Shown: positions 7,871-14,470 of the stretch, in pieces
How the letters are laid out: every line of letters begins with the position of its first letter
Position numbering within the stretch: the stretch's first letter is position 1
Source: Alphaproteobacteria bacterium
GTDB lineage: Bacteria; Pseudomonadota; Alphaproteobacteria; Rhodospirillales; Magnetospirillaceae
Direction of reading: 5' to 3'
Assembly (NCBI GenBank): GCA_021325215.1
Contig: JAJPHO010000076.1
Coordinates: 1-36,714 of the forward strand
DNA: 36,714 nucleotides
The notes under the pieces: generated by a model
Databases searched by the model: none
What the model was told of the DNA's origin: nothing
What the model saw: only the letters and a program-made list of their open reading frames with translations
Translations under genes and position numbers: made by a program

Positions 7871-7905
7871 AAAGAAAAGGCCGCGGAAGTTGCCCTCCGC
7901 GGCCT
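7871..7905 (-). terminator. Factor-independent terminator of the tonB-exbB-exbD-exbD-TPR operon
   Basis: A 10-bp stem AGGCCGCGGA (7878-7887) / TCCGCGGCCT (7896-7905) with an 8-nt loop. On the minus strand it is followed by TTTTCTTT (7878-7871), the usual U-tract. It begins 21 bp past the stop of the last gene. Confidence 0.88.
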
Positions 7906-7926
7906 GAGTGTGCTTCGCGAAACTTA

Positions 7927-9204
7927 TCAGCCGGCGACGTGGCCGGTGGTCTTGATCAGCCACAGACGGGCGAGGTCGTTGACCGCATCGCCGCCCTTGA
8001 TCTGCTTCCAGGTGGCGACCGCGTCGGCCTTCTTGCCGGCGGCCAGCTGGACGATACCGAGATGCAGCTTGGCTTCGTCGGGGTTCTTCAGGCCGCCCTT
8101 GGCGATGCCGGCCTGGATCAGGCTGATCGCCTTGTCGTACTGGCCATAGCCGTAATAATCCATGCCGGTGCTGACCAGGCTGCTGCCACCGGCCTTCTTG
8201 CCGGCTTCGGTCTCGGACGCGCCGAGGCCGGGCTGGTCGGAATCGACCGAACGCTTGGCCATGTCACGCAGACGGCCATGACGCTCGGCTTCGGCACCGG
8301 TGCCGAGAACGCCGTTCTTGTAGCCCTTGTCGACGATGGCCTTGGCTTCGCCCGGCAGGCCGGCCTGGATGGCCAGCTCGGCATATTCCATGTACTGGCC
8401 GGCGTTGGACAGGCCGCCGACGGCGTCCTGCACGCGGTACAGATCGAGGTCGAGCTTGCCCGAGACGCCCGGCTTGTTGGCGACCTGGTGAACCAGATCA
8501 GCCCAATATTCCGGCTTCGGATAGGCGGCGGTCAGCTTTTCGAGAGCGGCGGCATAGGCCTTCTTGTCGCCCTGCTTGGTGGCGGCCGAGGTCTCCAGCT
8601 GGTAGAGGGTCTCAGGCGCCTGCTGGCCGGACTTTTCGTAGGCGTCGATCGCCTCGTTGCTGGCCTTGTTGGTATTGGCGAAGTCGTTGTTCAGGTAATA
8701 GGCCTGAGCCAGCAGGCTGCGCATCTGCAGGTCGGAGCCACCGGCCTGGAAATAGCGGCCGATCCAGGTCGCGGACGCGGCATAGTCCTTCGACTTGAAA
8801 TAGGCGCCGGCAATGGCCTGGACGAACTGGATCTTCTGCGGGGGCGGCAGGTTGCCGCCATTGCCCAGGGCATCATAGGCCTTGGCGGCCTGAGCCGGCT
8901 CTTCGCCGCCGATGGCGGCGATCAGGCGCAGCTGCTCGATGATGCTTTCTTCGTAGGGCGACTTCTTGGAGGCGGCGTCGGCTTCCTTCAACTTCGCCAG
9001 AGCTTCGCCGTACTTCTTTTCCTTGATGGCGGCCTGGGCCGCCTGCAGGGGCTTGGCGAGCTCGGGGCTGACCTTGTTCTCATCGTCCGCAGCGTAGGCG
9101 ACGTTGCCGGTAACGGCCTGCAGAATGACGGGCGAGGTAATGGCGACGGCGCAGGCAATGCCGAAACCGGCCAACGCCCGACCGGAGAAAAGTCGGCTCT
9201 TCAT
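7927..9204 (-). CDS. Periplasmic TPR-repeat protein of the TonB/ExbBD cluster
   Basis: A 425-residue exported helical-repeat protein. The signal peptide is MKSRLFSGRALAGFGIACAVA... with likely cleavage at AYA-AD near residue 39. Repeated Ala/Leu-rich helical pairs of TPR type fill the rest, for example KPLQAAQAAIKEKKYGEALAKLKEAD near the start, FVQAIAGAYFKSKDYAASATWIGRYFQAG, LLAQAYYLNNDFANTNKASNEAIDAYEKSG and the C-terminal YGQYDKAISLIQAGIAKGG...AKLHLGIVQLAAGKKADAVATWKQI. Start 9204 has an AAGGA ribosome-binding site; a longer frame to 9246 would spoil the signal peptide. It starts 42 bp after exbD and ends the operon. TPR proteins accompany some TonB systems and may couple the energiser to a receptor; the exact partner is unknown. 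Confidence 0.85.
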   Translation of the reverse strand: MKSRLFSGRALAGFGIACAVAITSPVILQAVTGNVAYAADDENKVSPELAKPLQAAQAAIKEKKYGEALAKLKEADAASKKSPYEESIIEQLRLIAAIGGEEPAQAAKAYDALGNGGNLPPPQKIQFVQAIAGAYFKSKDYAASATWIGRYFQAGGSDLQMRSLLAQAYYLNNDFANTNKASNEAIDAYEKSGQQAPETLYQLETSAATKQGDKKAYAAALEKLTAAYPKPEYWADLVHQVANKPGVSGKLDLDLYRVQDAVGGLSNAGQYMEYAELAIQAGLPGEAKAIVDKGYKNGVLGTGAEAERHGRLRDMAKRSVDSDQPGLGASETEAGKKAGGSSLVSTGMDYYGYGQYDKAISLIQAGIAKGGLKNPDEAKLHLGIVQLAAGKKADAVATWKQIKGGDAVNDLARLWLIKTTGHVAG

Positions 9205-9246
9205 AAACAAGGTCCTTGCGAGTTGAGGTTGGTGACGGGGAATCAA

Positions 9247-9684
9247 TCAGTCCGCGAACTGTTCGTTCCCGATGATGCCGATCTTGGTGACCCCCAGGCG
9301 TTGAGCGGACGCCATCACCGCGGCGACGAATTTGTAGGTCGCCAGCTTATTGGGTCGCACATGCACCTCGGGCTGGACAGCCGGATCGACCGCTTCGGTC
9401 TTCAGGCGCCATTCCAGGGTCTGGCGATCGGGAACCACCTGACCGTTCCAGGTCACGGTGCCATCGAAGTCGACGGCGATCTCGACGACCGGCGGCGGTT
9501 CGTTGTTGGTCGGCGGCGGGGCGCCATTCGGCATGTCCAGCTTCACCGCGTGGGTCTGGACGGGGATGGTGATGATCAACATGATCAACAGCACCAGCAT
9601 CACGTCGATCAGCGGCGTGGTGTTGATGTCGACGACCACATCCGGATCACCGGAGCCGCCACCCTGTCCGACATTCATTCCCAT
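9247..9684 (-). CDS. exbD: Biopolymer transport protein ExbD (second copy)
   Basis: Inner-membrane subunit of the proton-driven ExbB-ExbD motor that energises TonB. The 145-residue protein has a short cytoplasmic tail, one transmembrane helix with the essential aspartate in NTTPLIDVMLVLLIMLIITIPVQTHAV, and a periplasmic domain with VEIAVDFDGTVTWNGQVV and PEVHVRPNK. It differs clearly from the neighbouring ExbD at 9770-10198 in the linker (PNGAPPPTNNEPPP) and C-terminus, so it is not a recent tandem duplicate. Two ExbD subunits could form a heteromeric motor or serve different partners. It is separated from the first exbD by an 85-bp gap with a strong hairpin. Confidence 0.94.
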   Translation of the reverse strand: MGMNVGQGGGSGDPDVVVDINTTPLIDVMLVLLIMLIITIPVQTHAVKLDMPNGAPPPTNNEPPPVVEIAVDFDGTVTWNGQVVPDRQTLEWRLKTEAVDPAVQPEVHVRPNKLATYKFVAAVMASAQRLGVTKIGIIGNEQFAD

Positions 9685-9707
9685 GATTTGATCCTTTTAC
9701 TCTGTAA

Positions 9708-9733
9708 GGGAGCGCCGGCGATCCGGCGCTCCC
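9708..9733 (-). promoter_or_regulatory. Intercistronic hairpin between the two exbD genes
   Basis: A perfect 11-bp stem, GGGAGCGCCGG (9708-9718) with CCGGCGCTCCC (9723-9733) and a 4-nt loop. No U-tract follows on the minus strand (TTACAGAG), so full termination is unlikely. Such hairpins often stop exonucleases or partly attenuate, which could lower expression of the second ExbD and the TPR protein relative to tonB-exbB-exbD. Confidence 0.6.
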
Positions 9734-9769
9734 ACACGTATGTTCTGGTTCAGTATCAGCCGCTGCGTA

Positions 9770-10198
9770 TCAACCACGCGGGGGCGGCTCAGTGATGAAC
9801 CCGATCTTAGCGATGCCGGCACGCTGGCAGATGAAGACGACGCGGCCGACCGATTCGTAGCGCGTATTAGCGTCGCCACGAATATGGACTTCCGGCTGCG
9901 GGTCCTTGACCGCCACTTCCTTCATGCGCTCGAGAAGGCTGGCCGAATCGGGCACCGCCCGCTCGTTCCAGTAGATGTTGCCTTCCTTGTCGACAGAGAT
10001 GTTGATGTTCTCCGGCTTGGTCTGCGTCGGAACATTGGTCTCTTTCGGCAGTTCGACTGGCACCGTTTTGGTCACCACCGGGATGGTGATGAGGAAGATG
10101 ATGAGCAGCACCAGCATGACGTCGACGAGCGGCGTCGTATTGATGGTGGAGTTCAGTTCGTCTTCATCACCGTCGGCAGATCCGACATTCATTGCCAT
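9770..10198 (-). CDS. exbD: Biopolymer transport protein ExbD (first copy)
   Basis: A 142-residue ExbD with the single transmembrane helix and functional aspartate in INTTPLVDVMLVLLIIFLITIPVV. The periplasmic domain carries INISVDKEGNIYWNERAVPDSASLLERM and PEVHIRGDANTRYESVGRVVFICQRAGIAKIGFITEP, the classic ExbD/TolR fold. It follows exbB by 38 bp. Given the tonB neighbour, ExbD is a better name than TolR. The protein likely forms the ExbB5-ExbD2 proton channel with the ExbB encoded next to it. Confidence 0.95.
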   Translation of the reverse strand: MAMNVGSADGDEDELNSTINTTPLVDVMLVLLIIFLITIPVVTKTVPVELPKETNVPTQTKPENINISVDKEGNIYWNERAVPDSASLLERMKEVAVKDPQPEVHIRGDANTRYESVGRVVFICQRAGIAKIGFITEPPPRG

Positions 10199-10236
10199 GG
10201 TAGGTCACCCTTTGCTGGCTGTTGGGCCTGCGAGGC

Positions 10237-11052
10237 TTAGATGTTGCCGCTCAGGATGACGTTGTGCAGATCGGCACTGAAGGTACGAACCTGCTCGACG
10301 CACTGCTTGTTACGACGGACCAGCCAGTTGTAGGCCAGCACGGCGGGAACGGCGACGAACAGACCGAAGGCGGTCATGATCAGCGACTCACCGACCGGAC
10401 CGGCGACCTTGTCGATCGAGGCCTGGCCAGCGACGCCGATGGCGGTCAGCGCCTTGTAGATGCCCATAACGGTACCGAACAGACCGACGAACGGCGAGAT
10501 CGAGCCGACGGTGGCGAGAACGGCCAGGCCGCCCTGCAGACGCGAGACGATCTGCTCGACCGAGCGCTGGATCGACAGGCCGACCCAGGTGTTCAGATCG
10601 ATCTTCTCGACCAGCGAGCCTTCATGGTGCTCGACGGCTTCCAGGCCCGAGGCGGCCAGGAAATAGAAGGGGCTCTTCGGATCGAGGGTCTTGGCACCCT
10701 CCTTCAGGGTCTTGGCCTTCCAGAAGGTCGCGTTGGCCTTCTTGGCCTTCGACAGCAGGAGGCCCTGCTCGACCAGCTTGGTGATCATCACGTACCAGGT
10801 CGAAACCGACATGATGATCAGAACGAGCAGGGTGCCACGAGCAACGAAGTCACCACCGGCCCACAGGGCCTCGACGCCGTAGGGGTTTTCAACCTGCACG
10901 GTGCCGGGAGCGGTCACGCCACCGCCCGGAACGGCGCCAGCCGCGGTGTCCTCGGCGAAAGCCGCGACGGTCGGCAGGGCGCAGCTGACGGCGACAGCGG
11001 CGGCCAGGGAGATAGCGGCACCGCGTGCCATCAAAGACTTCAAAAGCGACAT
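10237..11052 (-). CDS. exbB: Biopolymer transport protein ExbB (MotA/TolQ/ExbB proton channel)
   Basis: A 271-residue ExbB with an N-terminal extension: a signal-like hydrophobic segment (about residues 10-32) and a periplasmic Gly/Pro-rich stretch precede the core. Three transmembrane helices follow: GTLLVLIIMSVSTWYVMIT, then GGLAVLATVGSISPFVGLFGTVMGIYKAL and LIMTAFGLFVAVPAVLAYNWLVRR. The motif GLFGTVMGIY and the final NWLVRRNKQ are diagnostic of the family. Extended ExbB forms of this kind are common in alphaproteobacteria. It lies 42 bp behind tonB and 38 bp before exbD, in the order tonB-exbB-exbD. Confidence 0.95.
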   Translation of the reverse strand: MSLLKSLMARGAAISLAAAVAVSCALPTVAAFAEDTAAGAVPGGGVTAPGTVQVENPYGVEALWAGGDFVARGTLLVLIIMSVSTWYVMITKLVEQGLLLSKAKKANATFWKAKTLKEGAKTLDPKSPFYFLAASGLEAVEHHEGSLVEKIDLNTWVGLSIQRSVEQIVSRLQGGLAVLATVGSISPFVGLFGTVMGIYKALTAIGVAGQASIDKVAGPVGESLIMTAFGLFVAVPAVLAYNWLVRRNKQCVEQVRTFSADLHNVILSGNI

Positions 11053-11094
11053 ATTACTCCTCCGAATTCCTATACGAAGTTCTGTTCAAAGAGA

Positions 11095-11727
11095 TTACTG
11101 CAGGGTCCAGGTATATTTGATGCGAGCCCAGGTCTGCTCGGGCTTGCCATCGACAGTGCCCGGCTTGAACTTGCAAAGCTCCATCGCGCTCTTGGCGGCC
11201 TCGTCGAGACGAGGATGGCCGCTCGAGGTCTCGACCCGGCTTTCGGCAACCCTGCCGTCGGTACCGATCAGGAAGTTCAGCACCACGGTGCCGGTTTCTT
11301 CCATGCGGCGCGACACGGCCGGATATTCCGGCTTGCGGCAGTTGTTGTTGGCGTCGATGACCGCGGGAACGACGACCGGCTCATGCTTGACGGCAGGCGG
11401 AGCGGGCGGCGGCGGCGGTTCGGCCGGGCGCTGAGTCGTGACCGCGGTGATCGCGTTGGCCGACGGGGCCGTGCGCACCTGAATGTCCGGCATCGGAATG
11501 AAGGGCGGCGGCGGCGGCGCCAGCTTCGGCGGCGGCGGCGGCGGCGGGGCGTCCGGCGGCTTTACTTCTTCGATAAGTTTGGTCTCCAGCGGCTGCTTCA
11601 GCACTTCAATGGCCGAATGCCCGAGCCCGGTCACGAACAGGTAACCGAGTCCGATGTGAAGGAGGACCACGACGAGAAAGCCGATACCAGATTTTTTCGG
11701 GTCTTTCTGCTGCCGCGCATAATTCAT
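11095..11727 (-). CDS. tonB: Energy transducer TonB
   Basis: Carries proton-motive energy to outer-membrane TonB-dependent receptors, usually for iron or vitamin uptake. The 210 residues comprise a cytoplasmic head, one membrane anchor (SGIGFLVVVLLHIGLGYLFVTG, residues 13-34), two runs of proline (about 58-76 and 102-110) spanning the periplasm, and a C-terminal TonB domain (KPEYPAVSRRMEETGTVVLNFLIGTDGRVAESRVETSSG...AAKSAMELCKFKPG). Two cysteines, NNNCRKP and MELCKF, flank the C-terminal domain and could form a disulfide. No receptor gene lies in the window. A 714-bp region without genes precedes it. Confidence 0.95.
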   Translation of the reverse strand: MNYARQQKDPKKSGIGFLVVVLLHIGLGYLFVTGLGHSAIEVLKQPLETKLIEEVKPPDAPPPPPPPKLAPPPPPFIPMPDIQVRTAPSANAITAVTTQRPAEPPPPPAPPAVKHEPVVVPAVIDANNNCRKPEYPAVSRRMEETGTVVLNFLIGTDGRVAESRVETSSGHPRLDEAAKSAMELCKFKPGTVDGKPEQTWARIKYTWTLQ

Positions 11728-12200
11728 CCGAATTGTCTCCTGCGCTAAACCAGGGTGCCGCGGGCCTGACGGACCGGCAGCAGCCTAACGAATGTCGATT
11801 GATGGGTACGCACATCGCCGCCGAAAGCGGAGGAGATGGCATGACCAGTGGACTTGGAAGTGGCCCGGAAAAGGAAAGGATGCGGAACAGGCGCGGAGAC
11901 GAAACGGCCGATGCGACGGCCGGAGCCGGTGCTCAGGTCGCAGGAGAGATCGCCCGTGCCGATGGCACGACGCGAAATAATCCTCTTCGGCAACCCTTGT
12001 CCCATTCCGATCGACTTCCGTTTCCTGACAGCATTGGCACGTTAACACCCGGTGAGCGGTGGATGCGTTACTCGCGTGACCAAAACCTAAACCACTATGA
12101 TTTTCGGAACTTTTGAGGTCCCTTTTCTTCGTCGCCGGACCGCTTTCGTTAGTGACACGAAGAGCGTTACGGCGATCCCACCCCCTTGGGCCTGAACTGC

Positions 12201-12228
12201 ACTGTAAGGGCGGCGGCGCGATTGTCAA
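12201..12228 (-). promoter_or_regulatory. Candidate promoter for the tonB operon
   Basis: On the minus strand TTGACA (12223-12228) is a perfect -35, and TACAGT (12201-12206) is a 4/6 match to the -10, with a 16-bp spacer. Transcription would begin near 12194 and leave a leader of about 470 nt before tonB. An AT-rich palindromic stretch lies just upstream. Confidence 0.4.
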
Positions 12229-12250
12229 TAGATGGTTTTGGGGCATTTTA

Positions 12251-12271
12251 CGCATTTTTATTGCGCCGCAA
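12251..12271. promoter_or_regulatory. Operator-like palindrome, copy 1 (CGCAwT-TTT-ATTGCG plus TTGCG-C-CGCAA)
   Basis: CGCATTTTTATTGCG (12251-12265) is a near-perfect dyad with a 3-nt centre. It is fused to TTGCG-C-CGCAA (12261-12271). It sits 22 bp upstream of the candidate tonB -35, where an activator or a Fur-type regulator could bind. The regulator is unknown. Confidence 0.4.
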
Positions 12272-12416
12272 AAACTTGCCTATATCTTGTGCACGGCCGG
12301 TGGATAACTTCACAATTTGTAGGCAAACCGCCCCTCTCAGCGGGTCGTTCCGACACGGTCGAACGCAAAATGGCCACACTGTTGCGAGTCCGCCAGTGAG
12401 AGGTTCGCCGATAACG

Positions 12417-12431
12417 CGCAATTTTATTGCG
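12417..12431. promoter_or_regulatory. Operator-like palindrome, copy 2 (CGCAAT-TTT-ATTGCG)
   Basis: A perfect 6-bp dyad with a TTT centre, differing from copy 1 at one position and lying 166 bp away. It is 11 bp past the stop of the neighbouring minus-strand gene. It could also form a small transcript hairpin, but the recurrence argues for a protein-binding site. Confidence 0.4.
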
Positions 12432-12441
12432 AAATGCCGGT

Positions 12442-12903
12442 TCACCGATTCTCGCGCTTCGCGAGCCCCTGGACGAGCTTGCCGATGAGGGCGAGATCGG
12501 CGTTGCCGAAGCCCTCGCGGCGACGGGTGCCGACCGCCAGCGCCACGCCCCCGCACAGGGGGGTGACCAGCACTCTTTTCAGATCGAAGCCGCGCAGGGG
12601 GGCGCTCCATCCCCCTTCCCCCTCCTCGAATGTTTCGGCCTCGAAGGTCAGCGCGCCGCCGCCGTCCATCACCCGATCGAGCGGGCTGCCCATGAAGCCG
12701 AGGGAGAGATCGAGGCCATGGTCGCGGTCGAAGATCTCGACGGGGCGCCCGGGCGCCCAGGCGGTCGCCCGCGACAGGACGCCGGGATGCAAGGTGCGGC
12801 GGTAGAGCGCCAGCCGGTCGGCCTGGACGCCGGCCCCGGTCAGCCGGCGCCCCAGCCCGGCGACGCTGTCGGCGTCGCCGAGCCAGTCGGCGGGGCGCTT
12901 CAC
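12442..12903 (-). CDS. Orphan N-terminal sensory domain of adenylate-cyclase type
   Basis: A 153-residue soluble protein with no catalytic domain. The pattern WLGDADSVAGLGRRLTGAGVQADRLALYRRTLHPGVLSRATAWAPG, followed by a His-Gly pair (DHGLDL) and a later PLRGFDLKRVLVTPLCGG, resembles the GAF-like module found in front of many alphaproteobacterial class III adenylate cyclases. The cyclase domain itself is absent. The GTG start at 12903 has a GAGGG ribosome-binding site and lies 10 bp after the emrB stop, so it is the last gene of the efflux operon. It may sense a ligand or be a remnant. The assignment is from remembered sequence style, not a search. Confidence 0.6.
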   Translation of the reverse strand: MKRPADWLGDADSVAGLGRRLTGAGVQADRLALYRRTLHPGVLSRATAWAPGRPVEIFDRDHGLDLSLGFMGSPLDRVMDGGGALTFEAETFEEGEGGWSAPLRGFDLKRVLVTPLCGGVALAVGTRRREGFGNADLALIGKLVQGLAKRENR

Positions 12904-12913
12904 GGCCGGGCCC

Positions 12914-14470
12914 TCAATGCGCCCCGCCGGCCGAGGCGGGCCCGCTCGGCTTCTTCAGCAGCAGCGAGGCGGCCAGGGCCAGGATCAGCGCGCCGCCCAA
13001 CAGGAAGAAGGTGTCGGAGAAGGCCATGACGAAGGCCTGCTTGTGGATCACTCCGCCGATGGCGACCAGCGCCTTGTGCGTGGCGGTGGCCGGGTCGGCC
13101 ACGCCATGGCTCTGGAAGTAGGCGGTCAGCTGATCGAGGCGCGACCGCGTGGCGGGATCGAGCATCGACACCGGCTCGTTCAGCACGTTGGAATGATATT
13201 GCTCGCGCTTGGTGAGATAGGTCTGCAGCGAGGCGATGCCGATGGCGCCGCCCAGATTGCGCATCATGTTGAACAGGGCCGAGGCCGAGCCGGCATTCTC
13301 ATGCTCGATGCCGGCATTGGCGACGGCGGACAGCGGCGCGAAGCACAAAGCCTGGCCGACGGCGCGGATGATGTTGGGCAGCATCAGCTGGTCGCCCGCG
13401 TAATCGCTGGTCATGAACACGTTGAAGAAGTTGCTGCCGGCGAACAAAGCGAAGCCGATGGCGATGATGATGCGCGGGTCGAGCCTCTTCATCAGCCGGG
13501 GAACCACCGGGATCAGGATCAGCTGGGGCAGGCCGGTCCAGGCCAGCACCATGCCGATCTGCTCGGAATTATAGCCCTGAATACGATCGAGATATTCCGG
13601 CAGGATGAAGACCGAGCCGTAAAGCGCCACGCCGAGCAGAAAGTTGGCCACCATGCCGAAGCCAAAATTGCGGCGCAGGACGAGGCGCAGATTGAGCAGC
13701 GGCTTCCTGCTGGTCAGCTCGACCCACAGGAACAGGATCAGCGACACGGCGGAAATCACCGACAGGCGGGTGATGAACACCGAGCCGAACCAGTCGTCCT
13801 TGTTGCCTTCCTCGAGCACCGTCTGCAGGCAGCCCAGACCGATCGCCATGGTGGCGATGCCCGGCCAGTCGCCCTGTTTCAGCAGCTTCAATTGCATCGG
13901 CGCGCCGCGGTCGAGCGCGTACCACAGCATGCCGATCAGCAGGCTGCCGGGGACGAGATTGACGTAGAAGATATATTGCCAGCTGTAATGTTCGGTCAGA
14001 TAGCCGCCGATGGTCGGGCCGATCGCCGGGGCGAAGGTGGCCGACAGGGCGAACATCGCCATGCCGATCGGCAGCTTCGATTTGGGCAGCAGGGTGATGA
14101 TGATGGTGAAGGCCATCGGGATCAGCACACCACCGGTGAAACCCTGCAGGGCCCGCATGACGATCATCTGGCCGAGGCTGTGCGCCATGGCGCAGCCGGC
14201 GGAAAAGATGACGAACAGCACGGCGTTGGTCAGCAGGTATTTGCGCACCGTGAAGGCGCGGGCCAGCCAGCCCGACAGCGGGATGACGATGATTTCGGCC
14301 ACCAGATAGGAGGTCGAGATCCAGCCGCCATCGTCGATGCCGGCGCCGATGGCGCCCTGGATGGTGTTCAGCGAGGCGTTGACGATCTGGATGTCGAGCA
14401 CCGCCATGAAGGCGCCGAGGGTGGCGGCGATCACCGCGATCCAGGTGCGCAGCGGAACAGGGTCGCTCAT
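12914..14470 (-). CDS. emrB: EmrB-type multidrug efflux MFS transporter (DHA2 family, 14 helices)
   Basis: Inner-membrane proton antiporter of 518 residues. Helix 1 carries the DHA2 motif LGAFMAVLDIQIVNASLNTIQ with WISTSYLVAEIIVIPLSGWLA after it, then GCAMAHSLGQMIVMRALQGFTGG and the antiporter motif C region FAPAIGPTIGGYLTEHYSWQYIFYVNL. The count of hydrophobic segments is about 14. It overlaps the outer-membrane gene by the ATGA at 14467-14470. With EmrA and the NodT-type channel it forms a tripartite pump that expels amphipathic compounds across both membranes. The substrate cannot be read from the sequence. Confidence 0.95.
   Translation of the reverse strand: MSDPVPLRTWIAVIAATLGAFMAVLDIQIVNASLNTIQGAIGAGIDDGGWISTSYLVAEIIVIPLSGWLARAFTVRKYLLTNAVLFVIFSAGCAMAHSLGQMIVMRALQGFTGGVLIPMAFTIIITLLPKSKLPIGMAMFALSATFAPAIGPTIGGYLTEHYSWQYIFYVNLVPGSLLIGMLWYALDRGAPMQLKLLKQGDWPGIATMAIGLGCLQTVLEEGNKDDWFGSVFITRLSVISAVSLILFLWVELTSRKPLLNLRLVLRRNFGFGMVANFLLGVALYGSVFILPEYLDRIQGYNSEQIGMVLAWTGLPQLILIPVVPRLMKRLDPRIIIAIGFALFAGSNFFNVFMTSDYAGDQLMLPNIIRAVGQALCFAPLSAVANAGIEHENAGSASALFNMMRNLGGAIGIASLQTYLTKREQYHSNVLNEPVSMLDPATRSRLDQLTAYFQSHGVADPATATHKALVAIGGVIHKQAFVMAFSDTFFLLGGALILALAASLLLKKPSGPASAGGAH

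Larger units (their letters stand above)
11728..12441. other. 714-bp gene-free region upstream of tonB
   Basis: Open frames exist on both strands, but none has a credible start, family resemblance or normal composition, so I call no gene. The right half (12200-12440) is AT-richer than its surroundings and full of inverted repeats: a 7-bp pair TTGCCTA/TAGGCAA (12276-12282, 12320-12326), a 7-bp pair CCTCTCA/TGAGAGG (12333-12339, 12397-12403), and the TTGCG/CGCAA palindromes listed separately. It probably holds the tonB operon promoter and might encode a small RNA or a long structured leader. Confidence 0.6.

Noticed and set aside
7939-9795. A 618-codon open frame on the plus strand across the TPR and exbD genes
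   Set aside because: It is antisense to clearly recognisable proteins, rich in Leu/Gly/Val from codon complementarity, and has no ribosome-binding site or family likeness. High GC creates such long antisense frames.
11500-11580. Tandem GGC/GCG repeats as a possible repeat element
   Set aside because: They encode the proline runs of TonB and are explained by the protein.
11785-12255. A 156-codon minus-strand frame in the region before tonB
   Set aside because: Composition is rich in Cys/His/Arg/Ser with no recognisable domain or start signal, and it crosses the likely promoter.
12295-12312. A DnaA-box-like GTTATCCAC (minus strand) suggesting an origin
   Set aside because: A single imperfect box with no cluster, no dnaA/dnaN neighbour and no AT-rich unwinding element is not enough.
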